Shown: positions 1 through 8,663, counted from the first letter of the stretch. The stretch: DNA of 41,323 nucleotides from Clostridiales bacterium PH28_bin88 (GCA_000987045.1 LAKY01000095.1:1-41323); one strand, 5' to 3'. Notes: generated by a model not told the origin, from the letters alone. Program-made: numbers and translations.

Positions 1-62
1 CGGGATGGGGAGAAGATCAGCGGAACGATCTGGTACTACTCGCCGGTTTTGGATAAGCGCGA
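1..62. repeat. Terminal direct repeat, left copy (circular overlap)
   Basis: Bases 1-62 are identical to bases 41262-41323. The repeat lies inside the serine recombinase reading frame, and joining the ends keeps that frame open to a stop at 130-132. That is what an assembler leaves when it closes a circular contig. A phage terminal repeat or an att duplication is less likely, because 62 bp is too long for a serine-integrase core and falls in coding sequence. Confidence 0.9.
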
Positions 63-132
63 ATGCCCCCGGCGGGTTATTATTCATAGCCTAAACTTCA
101 GTCTTCCTCTGCCGGTTCGGGGGCGGGGTTAG
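1..132 (+). CDS. Large serine recombinase, C-terminal end (continues from 39819-41323)
   Basis: When the ends are joined, the reading frame from 39819 enters at base 1 in phase (codon boundary at base 1) and continues to a TAG at 130-132. Together the parts encode a 524-aa large serine recombinase. This piece gives the last 43 residues, following the coiled-coil region; the first 20 are the duplicated overlap. Its 3' end overlaps the 3' end of the leftward gene at 98-379 by 35 bases, so the late operon and the integrase operon converge tail to tail with no intergenic gap. The domain description is in the entry for the main part. Confidence 0.85.
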   Translation, partial: RDGEKISGTIWYYSPVLDKRECPRRVIIHSLNFSLPLPVRGRG

Positions 133-379
133 CTACCTGCTTCGCCCGCGCCTCGGCTACCTGGCTGACCAGGGCATCCCGCGCCGCTGCCAACACCTGG
201 ATCACCACCTCGGCCGGGACCTGACCGCCGCCAATGACCTGGAGAGCGCTCTCTCCGCTCAATGGATCATAGCTGACCGCCAGGTGGATGACCGGGTTTT
301 GCACGCGTGCAATCAGCTGCGTCACGCGCTGCTCCTGCTCTTTGGCGTTTTTGGTTTCGAGTAATTCGGATAATTTCAT
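98..379 (-). CDS. Small protein of unknown function, last gene of late operon
   Basis: This 93-aa protein is not recognised. It starts with MKLSELLETKNAK, is charged and helical at both ends, and has a middle stretch (about residues 28-55) that looks like short beta strands. The C-terminus is Ala/Pro/Glu-rich. Its start overlaps the end of the upstream fibre gene by four bases (376-379), so it is probably translated by coupling with the fibre. The position directly after a receptor-binding fibre suggests a fibre chaperone or tail accessory protein, but no motif supports this. Its 3' end overlaps the 3' end of the recombinase on the other strand. Confidence 0.7.
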   Translation of the reverse strand: MKLSELLETKNAKEQEQRVTQLIARVQNPVIHLAVSYDPLSGESALQVIGGGQVPAEVVIQVLAAARDALVSQVAEARAKQVANPAPEPAEED

Positions 380-2640
380 GGAAGCCTCGTCATCATAAAT
401 TCTGGTGAGTGGTTTGCGGTCGATAAAATATTCAAAGCTCCACCGCTGGATTGGAATACAAACAGTTCTACATAGTCGCCCACATTAAGTTTGTATTGTG
501 TAACCACATTAAGATCGGTATTCCAACCTGATACGGCGGTGGCCTGTGCTGAATCTGCCCCTATTGGGTTTTCACTGCCGTTTAGTCGTATAACAACCGC
601 TCGCCCCCCTGTTGCGTTGGCAGCAAATTGGACATTGCCAATAATCTCATACGTACCCGCAACCCTACAAGTGAGACGGGTATTGTTGGTGCTGTTGTCA
701 TGCATCCCTGAGACGCCGGATGGGACATCGTCATACCTTTCAGCGTTCAGTTGGATGGCCGTCCATGTATTATTGGCTATGGATTGCGTGGTGTTCCGAT
801 ATGCCCGGCAGGCGATGGCGGTAGATTCTCGGATTGTTGCGCCTGATTCTAACCATAAATCAACCCCCAAAGACCTCAACTTTTTGGGTTGCCCATTGCG
901 GCTATAAACTTCAAATGCCGATACTCCCCCTGTAGGACTTCTTGCTTTTAATGTAACCGTGCCTTCATAGTTACTGGGTTCAACAGACGTCAAAACCGAA
1001 GAGTGCAGAGCGTCTCCCAATTGACCATTTGTAAATACTAAATTAGTGTATCCGAATCCAGCGTTTGTGTAATAAATTGATGCCGCTGTTGGATTAAAAA
1101 AATTTATGGCATTGCTTAAATTGAAATTGGCACTATCAACTAATCTGATTCCATTAGAATCTAAAATTACTTTCCCTGTGCCAGCATACAACCTCCCGTC
1201 CGTCGCATCGATCTTGACCTGATAAGCCCCGCTGGCAAGGCTGTAAAGCCCCGTCCGATCGATCCAGATACCCGTACCGGCGTTAGCCGCTGTCGGCGGC
1301 GTGCTGCCAATCGCGATCGCGCTGCTGGTGCCCGGTAGTCGCAATTTCCCGGTCAGGTCGGCATTCCCGCCCTCGAAGCGCATCACCTCAGTCGTGTGCA
1401 ACCTAAACCGCAGCACCCCGTCCTGGTCGACGGTGATGTTCGGCTTGCCGCTGGCGTACTCGCCAATCGCCAGTCCCCATTTCTCGCCTGTGTAGCCCCA
1501 GTTCCCGTTCAGATCGCCCATCCGGATCAGTTCGGTCTGCGCGTTGTAGGACGCCCCCTGGCGGACCATCTGCATTCTGGGTGTGTCGAATGCGTTTAGC
1601 TCGATCCGGCCTGCCCCACTCTGACCTAGCACTGCATATGGCGTCCCCGCTGCCCAGGTATCCGCCCCGCTGCCGTCCAGGTTGCGGGTTACATTGTAGG
1701 TGGTCCCGCTGACCAGGCTGCCGATGCTCATGTACTCGACCTTCAGCGCCGCGCGGAACAGTACGAAATCTCCAACTGTCATGGCCTGGCCGAAATCGAT
1801 CTGTGCATCAGCTGCCGCCACATCGACCGGCAGCGATCCCTCACCTACGCCGACCGACAGCCAGCCGCCCACCAGCGTTTGCGTCTGCTGCGCGAACAGC
1901 ACCGCATCCAGCTCGCTCAGCCAGCCCTTGCGCCACAGCAGTGTCGACGATCCCAGGTCATACGTGTCAGTCAGTTCCGGCAAGAGATGCCGCGCATTCG
2001 TCTGCCCCTTCAGCGCGACATCGTTATTGAACGTGTGTGTGCCGCTCCAGCTGAAATTATGCGCCAGGTTCACCGCCACATCATCAGCGTTGACCACGAT
2101 CCCGGTGCCCGCGCCGACATCCAGTGTCCGGTCAGCGGTCAGCAAACCGCCGCCGGTCAGGCCTGCCCCGGCCGTGATCGTCTTGTTCAGGCGCTGCGCC
2201 TCATACCCTCGCCGCGTGCCGGATCCGTCCGCGCTGGCATACTGGGTATGATCGTCATCCAGCAGGCCGTCCAGGGCTGCCCCGTGATCGATCTTCCCGC
2301 CCTGCGGGTTGTTCTGGTGGGTGTGCACGCCTACCGATCCATGCGCGGTGGCGGCGTCCAGACTGGCGTGGGTATCGTAGGCCGCTTTAAAAACAGAGAG
2401 ATCCACCCCATCGATCGTGATGCCCTCGGCCACGGTCAGGTTACCAATCAGCGATCGCGAGCCGTCCGTTTTGAGGAACTGCGGTCCTTGCGCGTCGGAC
2501 AGGCTGCCGGTGTGATGTCCCGAACTCAGATCGTGCGGGCTGGGCGCAAACGGACCGCCGCCGCCGCCCACGATGGAGATGGCGTCCAAAATAAACGGCT
2601 TCAATCGCGCATAAAGTTCAGAGATGCGAATTTGATCCAT
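376..2640 (-). CDS. Tail fibre / receptor-binding protein with C1q-like C-terminus
   Basis: A 754-aa structural protein. The N-terminal 40 residues should attach it to the tail tip. There follow phage-fibre-type segments: a glycine run near residue 27, an HDLSSGHHTG and DDDHTQYASADGSG style His-rich collar region, a TAGAGLTGGG motif around residue 155, and later repeated short beta-type segments. The last 130 or so residues resemble a C1q/TNF-like jelly roll (TWTAIQLNAERYD, GTYEIIGNVQF, VGDYVELFVFQ). I chose ATG at 2640 over an upstream TTG because GGAGGG lies just before it and it overlaps the previous stop as TGATG. The DNA for the C-terminal third (about 400-1200) is clearly more AT-rich than the rest, which suggests exchange of the host-range end. 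Confidence 0.85.
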   Translation of the reverse strand: MDQIRISELYARLKPFILDAISIVGGGGGPFAPSPHDLSSGHHTGSLSDAQGPQFLKTDGSRSLIGNLTVAEGITIDGVDLSVFKAAYDTHASLDAATAHGSVGVHTHQNNPQGGKIDHGAALDGLLDDDHTQYASADGSGTRRGYEAQRLNKTITAGAGLTGGGLLTADRTLDVGAGTGIVVNADDVAVNLAHNFSWSGTHTFNNDVALKGQTNARHLLPELTDTYDLGSSTLLWRKGWLSELDAVLFAQQTQTLVGGWLSVGVGEGSLPVDVAAADAQIDFGQAMTVGDFVLFRAALKVEYMSIGSLVSGTTYNVTRNLDGSGADTWAAGTPYAVLGQSGAGRIELNAFDTPRMQMVRQGASYNAQTELIRMGDLNGNWGYTGEKWGLAIGEYASGKPNITVDQDGVLRFRLHTTEVMRFEGGNADLTGKLRLPGTSSAIAIGSTPPTAANAGTGIWIDRTGLYSLASGAYQVKIDATDGRLYAGTGKVILDSNGIRLVDSANFNLSNAINFFNPTAASIYYTNAGFGYTNLVFTNGQLGDALHSSVLTSVEPSNYEGTVTLKARSPTGGVSAFEVYSRNGQPKKLRSLGVDLWLESGATIRESTAIACRAYRNTTQSIANNTWTAIQLNAERYDDVPSGVSGMHDNSTNNTRLTCRVAGTYEIIGNVQFAANATGGRAVVIRLNGSENPIGADSAQATAVSGWNTDLNVVTQYKLNVGDYVELFVFQSSGGALNILSTANHSPEFMMTRLP

Positions 2641-4271
2641 CAACCCTCCAAAATCCTTGAGGCGAGTGACCTGGCGCTATCCTGACCGCGCGCCCAGGGG
2701 GTGTAAACATCCCGTTCGGCGTCATATTCTGCCTCCTCTATAAACAACATACTTGGGTCTGCCATGCGGCCCAAATCCAGCGACGATGGAATCACGTCTT
2801 TGAGCAGCGCCCACTGCCCAACCGGGCAGGTCGCGGCGTAGTACGGATCGCCCCACTGGTTTTCGACTGCGCCATCCCGTTTGATGTAAATCTGGGCGTT
2901 GTAACTATCGCGCTCAGGCTCGAGCGAGACCACCAGCTCGCGATTGCGGTTGATTCTCGCCAACAATCTGCGCCCGGTGTTGTTCCCAGACCGGAGCAGC
3001 TCCTGGATCTCGAACAGCGCGGTGGTGTCTCCGCGCCGGTACTGGTTGCTGATCACATTGCTGCGGTCCTCGACCACGATACCGGTGATAAATTGTCCGT
3101 TAGACGCGACAATATCCTCGATCTGAAGTGTGGTCTCACGCCCGCCCAGCACCTGGAAATTCATATCCGCGTCCGGATCTCGCGCCACCCAGCTCGAGCC
3201 GTTGTACAGGCGCATCACCCCGCGCGGGTACGCCAGCCCTTCATCCACATCCACAACGTAATAATTGTCATTGTTGACCGACCCTGCCCGCCGCACGACC
3301 AGCCAATAGGTCGTGGATGGCTGCAAATATTGGTAACCGCCGCTGATCAGCGGCGCAAAATTGAACGTGTGCCAGTTCATCGATGCCGGGATGACCGCTG
3401 CCGCTGCGCTGGACGAAACCAGCACCGTCCCGGGCGCACCGCTGGAATTTGCGCATAACTCGACAATCACATCATCGGATGGCGTCCCCTGTTTGCGAAT
3501 CTTGACCTTGACCGCTGCCGCCTCCCAACCGCTGCCCACCAGTTGAAACCCTTGCGCCGCGCGCTGGTTGCCGCTGACCCGCCCGAGGTCCTGCGTGCCG
3601 TTCCCGTCCGCTTCATGCGCCTCTTTGCCTGCGTTCTGGGCATAATACGTCCAGTCGAGGGTGTCCCACCAGCCGCGCAGCAGGAGTTTACCCGACCCGC
3701 CTGCGGTCTTCGCGACGGTTTTCTTGCCGCCTGCCAGGAGTGCGCGCTGTACCTCGATCTGCGGCTGCGGGTAGCGCATCATCTCCAACAACGCGGCTCG
3801 AGCCGTTTCGGCCTGGTCAACCGTCGCCGAGCCGAGCTGCGCCAGGACCTCGCGTGTGCCATAAGTCGATAAACTGTCGTCGTCCTGCACCCAGGCGGTC
3901 GTCGCCCGGGTTCCGGCCGTTTCGCTGCCCGGTTCGACGAACGCATAAGCCACCGCCACCCGGTTGGCCATACCATCCAGCGTTACCCGGACGCGGATCG
4001 CGCCAATAGCCACCTCGACCCCGTCCAGGTAACCCCACCAGACCGTGTCCTTACGCCGGTCCAGGATCTCCACCGGCGCGCGCAGCCACTCGAGCAGCTC
4101 CCACAGTGCGCGCTCCTCACCCTGCACACCGACCGACGCCCGGCGCGGTCCACCGATCGCCGCCTGGCCGTATTTTTCCACCGTGTATTCCAGGTCCGGG
4201 ATGGTCAGCGGCAGCTGGAACGAGCGATCCAGCATGCGCAAAGAAAAATTGCTGCGCCTCACAGCGACCAC
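2640..4271 (-). CDS. Tail tip / hub-like structural protein
   Basis: A 543-aa protein lying between a Dit-like protein and the main fibre, where siphoviruses encode the tail hub or Tal protein. Residues 1-200 are a strand-rich domain (MVAVRRSNFSLRMLDRSF, WWGYLDGVEVAIG) consistent with hub domains. About residues 230-375 look like an inserted jelly-roll of the exported choice-of-anchor type (FQLVGSG, SMNWHTFNFAPLISGGYQYL, PSTTYWLVVRR), probably carbohydrate-binding or decorative. The rest (ETTLQIEDIVASNGQFITGI onward) returns to hub-like sequence. It overlaps both neighbours by a few bases. No lysozyme or peptidase motif is visible. The hub assignment rests mainly on order. Confidence 0.7.
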   Translation of the reverse strand: MVAVRRSNFSLRMLDRSFQLPLTIPDLEYTVEKYGQAAIGGPRRASVGVQGEERALWELLEWLRAPVEILDRRKDTVWWGYLDGVEVAIGAIRVRVTLDGMANRVAVAYAFVEPGSETAGTRATTAWVQDDDSLSTYGTREVLAQLGSATVDQAETARAALLEMMRYPQPQIEVQRALLAGGKKTVAKTAGGSGKLLLRGWWDTLDWTYYAQNAGKEAHEADGNGTQDLGRVSGNQRAAQGFQLVGSGWEAAAVKVKIRKQGTPSDDVIVELCANSSGAPGTVLVSSSAAAAVIPASMNWHTFNFAPLISGGYQYLQPSTTYWLVVRRAGSVNNDNYYVVDVDEGLAYPRGVMRLYNGSSWVARDPDADMNFQVLGGRETTLQIEDIVASNGQFITGIVVEDRSNVISNQYRRGDTTALFEIQELLRSGNNTGRRLLARINRNRELVVSLEPERDSYNAQIYIKRDGAVENQWGDPYYAATCPVGQWALLKDVIPSSLDLGRMADPSMLFIEEAEYDAERDVYTPWARGQDSARSLASRILEG

Positions 4272-5614
4272 CTGCGCGGGCGGTAATAGGTCTTAATATT
4301 CAACACCCGGTTGATATCCGCGAAATTCGTTTGGCCGATCTGCAGGAACAATATCCGCTGGATCTTGCCGGGCTGGAGCATGAGCGACTCGCCGATGGCG
4401 GTGTAGTGGCCCGTTTTTCCGGCCGGGCTCCAGCCGTCCGTCCAGAGCGACCGTTCAATGCCATCATCCACAATCCGTACCTGGTAAGCCGCGCCGTAAC
4501 CGCGCGGCACGAGCTGGCGGTAACCGTCCAGCGGCGTCAACTGCATCCAATCCAGGTTGAGCGTCCCGCCGCCCGGCTTGCGCGCGTACAACGAGAGATC
4601 CACCGGCGCCAGGTCTCCGGATGCGGTCACCAGCCAGGGCGGGAGCTGCACCGTGCCAATCTCCTGGAGCTCGCTGGATGAGTTCAGCAGGACCTCCTGG
4701 CTGACGGCCACCGGCGTCAGCGCCACGCCGGTCGGGAAAGTGATTTTGCACTGCAAGCGGCAGTCTGTCGGGATGGTGAACGGCAAACGCGCCAGCACCT
4801 TGAACCAGCGCCCGCGTGCCCGGTTTAGGAAGGCTGTGCTCAACACCCAGCGACCGATCAATGTCTGCGTGCTTCCACCCCAGGTGAACTGGCGGTAGTT
4901 TCCACCGCTCGAGCCCGAATCGCTCTGCGTCGTGCCGCCCGCCGCGGCCGCTTCGCCTTCGATGCGGTGGTCGAAATTGGCCGGGTCTGAAAATATGTTT
5001 TGCGCGATCCATAATTTATCCAGCCGCGTGGGGCTGTCGAAATTATTGGTCATCTCCAACCGCAGCGGCGCCGGGAGCGTGCCACCCACAGACCCGGACG
5101 CGATCTCGATGTAATTGTGGCGTTTGTTCGGTGAGGTGCCGCCGCCGTCGTTGCAGTTGAACACGTTCAGCCCGCTGGTGTTGTTGGTGCCGTTGCCGTT
5201 CGTCAGCGGGATCTGCGCCTCGGGTCCCTCCCAAAAGTTGCGCCTGGTGATGACAATCCCCAGTGTGATTGCACCCAGCCGCAAGTGGCGGAATATCCCG
5301 CCGCGCTCGACCCGCCCGCGCAGGATCTCCGTGCGGTACCAGGTGGATGAATCGTTAATGTCCCACTCCAAATATATGCGGTCGTGTACCAGCCGCTCGG
5401 CCTGATTCTGCTCGGCGTCGGCCAGCCAGCCCTCGATCAGACGGATATCCGCCAGCATGTTGGCCTGGCTCCCCTCCAGCACGATCTCGACCGTCTCGGT
5501 GTTTTCTTCGTTTTCCTGCGCAGCGGCGCGCTGCAAATAAGTGCAGGCGATGATCGTTCCATAACCGCCGCTCAGGCTGATGTTTGTCGCTCCGCGCGTC
5601 AGGCGCATCTGCAT
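4259..5614 (-). CDS. Distal tail (Dit-like) protein
   Basis: This 451-aa protein is encoded immediately after the tape measure, which is the classical Dit position. The N-terminal 150 residues (MQMRLTRGATNISLSGG, then an acidic stretch and ILRGRVERGGIFRHLRLGAITLGIVITRRNFWEG) have the look of a tail-tube-like ring domain. The remainder (from about residue 155) is strand-rich with Gly/Asn-rich loops and resembles a carbohydrate-binding jelly-roll insertion, as in evolved Dit proteins. It starts one base from the tape measure stop and overlaps the next gene by 13 bases. The function is inferred from position and length. Confidence 0.7.
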   Translation of the reverse strand: MQMRLTRGATNISLSGGYGTIIACTYLQRAAAQENEENTETVEIVLEGSQANMLADIRLIEGWLADAEQNQAERLVHDRIYLEWDINDSSTWYRTEILRGRVERGGIFRHLRLGAITLGIVITRRNFWEGPEAQIPLTNGNGTNNTSGLNVFNCNDGGGTSPNKRHNYIEIASGSVGGTLPAPLRLEMTNNFDSPTRLDKLWIAQNIFSDPANFDHRIEGEAAAAGGTTQSDSGSSGGNYRQFTWGGSTQTLIGRWVLSTAFLNRARGRWFKVLARLPFTIPTDCRLQCKITFPTGVALTPVAVSQEVLLNSSSELQEIGTVQLPPWLVTASGDLAPVDLSLYARKPGGGTLNLDWMQLTPLDGYRQLVPRGYGAAYQVRIVDDGIERSLWTDGWSPAGKTGHYTAIGESLMLQPGKIQRILFLQIGQTNFADINRVLNIKTYYRPRRWSL

Positions 5615-5615
5615 G

Positions 5616-7544
5616 TCAGCCTCCCATCCGTTCCAGCACCAGGTCAGACGCGCGCCAGGCCAGCGCCTCGAGGTCCTCGTCGCTGCGCACCTGCGCGTTC
5701 GGGATCAGCACCTGCACCGTTGGTCGTTTAGCGATCTGCTCAACCATCCCTGCCAGGTGCTCCAGCTGCGCGCCACCTCCCGATCCCTGGCGCAGCATTT
5801 GCTGCACCTGGTTGGCGTTGAGGATGTAACCGCTTCGCTCCGAGACCAGCAGCTCGCCGCCCAGCCCTTCCTGCCAGCGGTAGGGCTTGTTTTTCCGCAC
5901 CGGCCCCCCGATCGCGCGGGCTGTTGGGGTTGTGCCGGTGTCCTGGTAGTTTGTGGCTTTGTTGCGCTGCACCCGACCAGCCGCCGCAGCACCCTCCAAC
6001 CAGGATGGCAGATTGTCCACATCGAATTTGATTGCAACCCGGATCTCCTCCGGCAGCGCCAGTAGTTTGGCATACAGCTCGCCCGCTTTTTCGGTCACGT
6101 CCTGAAGTTCTTGCTTCATCGTGGCAAGGCCTTCCTCGCGGATGGCGATCAGACCCTGGCGGAAGGCATCCAGGTTTCCGGTTTTGGCATACTCATCCAC
6201 CAACTTCTGGACCGACTCTTTTTGCTCCAGCTGTTGGAGATGATTCGTGCCCAGGATCTCATCGACTTCGGCCAGGGCGGCGCGGAATTTTTCGGAGGAT
6301 TCCGGGAATTTCTGGCCCAGCATGTTCACGACCTGACCAGCCGTTTCGTTCATCCAGCGGTCCATGGATTGCTTCAGTGAATCCTGCTTTTTAACCAGAT
6401 TGTCCAGCTCCTTCGAAGATCTTCCGGCAGATTTCTCCATCTCAGCCAGCTGCGCAGCGGTAAAGCCAGCATCCTCGCCCGCCTGGCGGGTGGCGCTGGC
6501 ATACTGTTGGACCTTGATCGTGCCTGCCTCCGCCGCGCGCTGCCAATTGAATTCTTGCTCAGTCAATAACCCAAGCGCCAAAGCCAGCTCATTCACTCGC
6601 TGGGTATAATGCTCGCCCGTTAATTGCCCTTCGATGATTGCTTTCGCGATCCGTTTTTGATTACCCTCAAACTGCCCGGCGGCCGACGCCGCCCGAATCA
6701 ATTCAAAGACATATTCGTCGTAACTTTTTGCCGTTTTTTGGACATTTTGGCGGTGCTCATCAAATGCCTCATCCAACTGGCGGCTATATGACAGCAGTGT
6801 AGCGGCCGCCTCCGCCGCTGTCGCCAGGGGGGGGGCCAAAGCTGTTTTTACTATATCGCCCAAATTGGTTGCCGCGGCTTCCAGGCGCATGAAACCGGCT
6901 ACCGAGCTGTCGGCCACATCCCCAACCTTGGCGATCTGATCCTCAGCCTGTTGCAGGAACGCCTCGGTGAAGGCGTCCTGCGCGCTCATGCCGGATGCCA
7001 CCAGCTTCTTGACCTTGCCGTCGAAGCCGTCCACCGCCACGCCCAGCGCGTCGAAGCGCATCGTGGTCTGGTTGGTCAGCGTCAGCACCAACTGGTTCAT
7101 GTTCATACCCAGCGCACCCGCCACGCGCGTCAGGCGCACCACCTCGTCGTGTGATTTGGCCAGGCCGAGGGTCATAAAATCGGTCGCGCTGCTGACCAAT
7201 TCAGAATCCGCCACCAGCCCGCGGGTGGCTTTCTGCAGGTCCTTGAGCAGCGCCTGGCTGGTTGTGTTGATCGAGACCGCCAGGTTGTCGAATTTCGAAC
7301 GCACGAAATCAAGCTGGTTAGCTTCTTTACCGAAGGCGAACACCTTTTGCAGAGCTTTGATTTCTGCGCCGATAAACCCAGCGGATTTTCCGATGAAAAA
7401 GGCTGTCTGACCGATATCTTTGCCCATCCCGCCGAATTGTTTGCTGAGGCCACCGAGCGCCTCTTTCGCTTGATCCACCCCGCGCTTCACACCCTCGGCG
7501 CTGATTGTTATTTTTCCATGGGCGCTACCAAGTTGAACGGGCAT
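5616..7544 (-). CDS. Tape measure protein
   Basis: A 642-aa, strongly helical protein encoded between the tail assembly chaperone and the Dit-like gene. It begins MPVQLGSAHGKITISAEGV, a common opening for tape measure proteins, followed by GVDQAKEALGGLSKQFGGMGKD. Residues 60-260 are helices with the pattern seen in TMP core domains (FDNLAVSINTTSQALLKDLQKA, LALSHDEVVRL-like segments). Residues 370-470 form long charged helices, likely coiled coil, and the C-terminus (after about residue 545) is more compact. At this length the tail would be rather short (order of 100 nm by the usual one-helix rule). It sets tail length and is probably ejected with DNA. Confidence 0.9.
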   Translation of the reverse strand: MPVQLGSAHGKITISAEGVKRGVDQAKEALGGLSKQFGGMGKDIGQTAFFIGKSAGFIGAEIKALQKVFAFGKEANQLDFVRSKFDNLAVSINTTSQALLKDLQKATRGLVADSELVSSATDFMTLGLAKSHDEVVRLTRVAGALGMNMNQLVLTLTNQTTMRFDALGVAVDGFDGKVKKLVASGMSAQDAFTEAFLQQAEDQIAKVGDVADSSVAGFMRLEAAATNLGDIVKTALAPPLATAAEAAATLLSYSRQLDEAFDEHRQNVQKTAKSYDEYVFELIRAASAAGQFEGNQKRIAKAIIEGQLTGEHYTQRVNELALALGLLTEQEFNWQRAAEAGTIKVQQYASATRQAGEDAGFTAAQLAEMEKSAGRSSKELDNLVKKQDSLKQSMDRWMNETAGQVVNMLGQKFPESSEKFRAALAEVDEILGTNHLQQLEQKESVQKLVDEYAKTGNLDAFRQGLIAIREEGLATMKQELQDVTEKAGELYAKLLALPEEIRVAIKFDVDNLPSWLEGAAAAGRVQRNKATNYQDTGTTPTARAIGGPVRKNKPYRWQEGLGGELLVSERSGYILNANQVQQMLRQGSGGGAQLEHLAGMVEQIAKRPTVQVLIPNAQVRSDEDLEALAWRASDLVLERMGG

Positions 7545-7788
7545 TTACCACACTCCATTTTCTGGGATTTTCATTTTCTTCACGCGAAACGGCGACTTGT
7601 ATCCATCGGGCGCAGGCGGTTTGAGCCCGCGTTTATCATCTTTACTGGCCAGTGACCCGATCGCGGCCGCCAGGTCGAGCTGGTAACCCAGCCAGCCATC
7701 CACGCCCAAAAGCGCGCTCGGTCGCACGCCATAGCGCCTGGCCAGCAGGTCCAGCTCAACCAGGTTCTCCAGCCTCCGGACGAAAGGG
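7545..7788 (-). CDS. Tail assembly chaperone, frameshifted C-terminal part
   Basis: This frame overlaps the end of the 8139-7756 gene and has no convincing start of its own. The GC-rich arginine-rich N-terminus obtained from the first ATG (7844) looks non-coding. From about the overlap on it reads VRRLENLVELDLLARRYGVRPSALLGVDGWLGYQLDLA, which resembles the T part of G/GT tail chaperones (conserved RPSxLLG motif). Expression by ribosomal frameshifting from the upstream gene is therefore likely. The frame relation is +1 (equivalently -2). A CCC-TTT stretch at 7783-7788 is the most plausible slip site. The product would bridge tape measure and tail tube protein during assembly. Confidence 0.7.
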
Positions 7789-8139
7789 GCGCAGCGCGGC
7801 TGTCTCCTCCGTCGCCCAATCGTAAATCGCCAACCGATCCGCAACGCTCAGCTCGCCGACGCCCAGCACACCGTCACCCGGATCCGCGTCGATTGGCGGA
7901 TCGATCACCGTTGCCATGACGACCACGTTGACGACCTCCAGAAACTCGCGCGCCGTCTCGACCGTCAAAACGCGCTGCTCGCTCAAGAGCGCATCGACCG
8001 CGCCGGTCAATGGCGCCGGGATGCGGCCCTGTTCGGCCAGGTCGAGCAGGCTGGCCTTGCGTAACGTCACCACCAGGCCGGAGGGCAGGGTAAACCGCTC
8101 ACCGGCCTGCTTTTTAGTCCGCCATGCTGCCAGATCCAT
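7756..8139 (-). CDS. Tail assembly chaperone, N-terminal (G-type) protein
   Basis: A 127-aa protein between the major tail protein and the tape measure, the conserved site for tail assembly chaperones. It begins MDLAAWRTKKQAGERFTL followed by PSGLVVTLRKASLLDL, a pattern typical of these proteins, and ends in a helical acidic segment (SVADRLAIYDWATEETAAL). Its last 30 codons overlap a second frame that carries the conserved chaperone C-terminal motif, so two products (short and frameshifted long) are expected. It is separated from the tail tube gene by only two bases, consistent with tight co-expression. Confidence 0.8.
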   Translation of the reverse strand: MDLAAWRTKKQAGERFTLPSGLVVTLRKASLLDLAEQGRIPAPLTGAVDALLSEQRVLTVETAREFLEVVNVVVMATVIDPPIDADPGDGVLGVGELSVADRLAIYDWATEETAALRPFRPEAGEPG

Positions 8140-8141
8140 GG

Positions 8142-8660
8142 TTAGCTGGTCGGCAGCGCTGCCGCGGTTTCGTTCTGCACGAACTCGAACGTATCGCCGC
8201 TGCTATCCGCCACGGCGATCCCGCTGCACGTGGTGATGAAGAACTGCCGGTTCTGGAAGCGCCCTTCCAGCGCGGTCACCTTGGCGCGGAAGATCTTGCA
8301 GTGGATATCATCCTCCTCTTCGCCAAGCGCCTTACCGTAGATCTCAAGGTAGGGAAAATTGTCCCCGCCTTCGGCCGCAAGCGTAACCGTCCGGCTGGGG
8401 GTTGTCCCGGCTGCGACCGCCGTGCGTCCGGTCAGCGCAGCATAGGCTTCCAGGCTGATGCCGCCTGCTTCGAGCGACCATTCCAGGCCCTCGGAAAACG
8501 CCACCACCGATTTGATCACGTCGTCGCCGCGCAGCATGTCGCTGGTGACCATCTCGCGGAAGGTGAGCTGCTGGGCTACCGGCAGCGTAACGATCGAGCC
8601 GCCGATCGGCTTGATTTTGACCTCACGGAGGCCATAGGGTTTATCGCCAAATCCTGCCAT
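8142..8660 (-). CDS. Major tail (tube) protein
   Basis: A 172-aa protein with the size and strand-rich composition of siphovirus tube proteins. It begins MAGFGDKPYGLREVKIKPIGG; the middle holds EGLEWSLEAGGISLEAYAALTGRTA, a typical tail tube helix, and then FPYLEIYGKALGEEEDDIHCKIFRAKVTALEGRF, the strand pair that packs hexamer rings. The end (ITTCSGIAVADSS) closes the sandwich. The position directly before the tail chaperone pair supports the assignment. Hexameric rings of this protein should stack around the tape measure to form a non-contractile tail tube. Confidence 0.8.
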   Translation of the reverse strand: MAGFGDKPYGLREVKIKPIGGSIVTLPVAQQLTFREMVTSDMLRGDDVIKSVVAFSEGLEWSLEAGGISLEAYAALTGRTAVAAGTTPSRTVTLAAEGGDNFPYLEIYGKALGEEEDDIHCKIFRAKVTALEGRFQNRQFFITTCSGIAVADSSGDTFEFVQNETAAALPTS

Positions 8661-8663
8661 TGT

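Noticed and set aside
1..62. att core or packaging terminal redundancy
   Set aside because: The repeat is within the integrase coding frame and of a length typical for assembly overlap; serine integrase cores are 2 bp within about 50-bp imperfect sites.
1879..2685. A 268-codon rightward frame inside the tail fibre gene
   Set aside because: Arg/Gln/Ala-rich shadow of the fibre; no start signal, and the opposite strand has a consistent fibre.
7788..7844. Independent start of the second tail chaperone frame at 7844
   Set aside because: The Arg-rich N-terminus is the out-of-frame image of the first chaperone and lacks a ribosome binding site.
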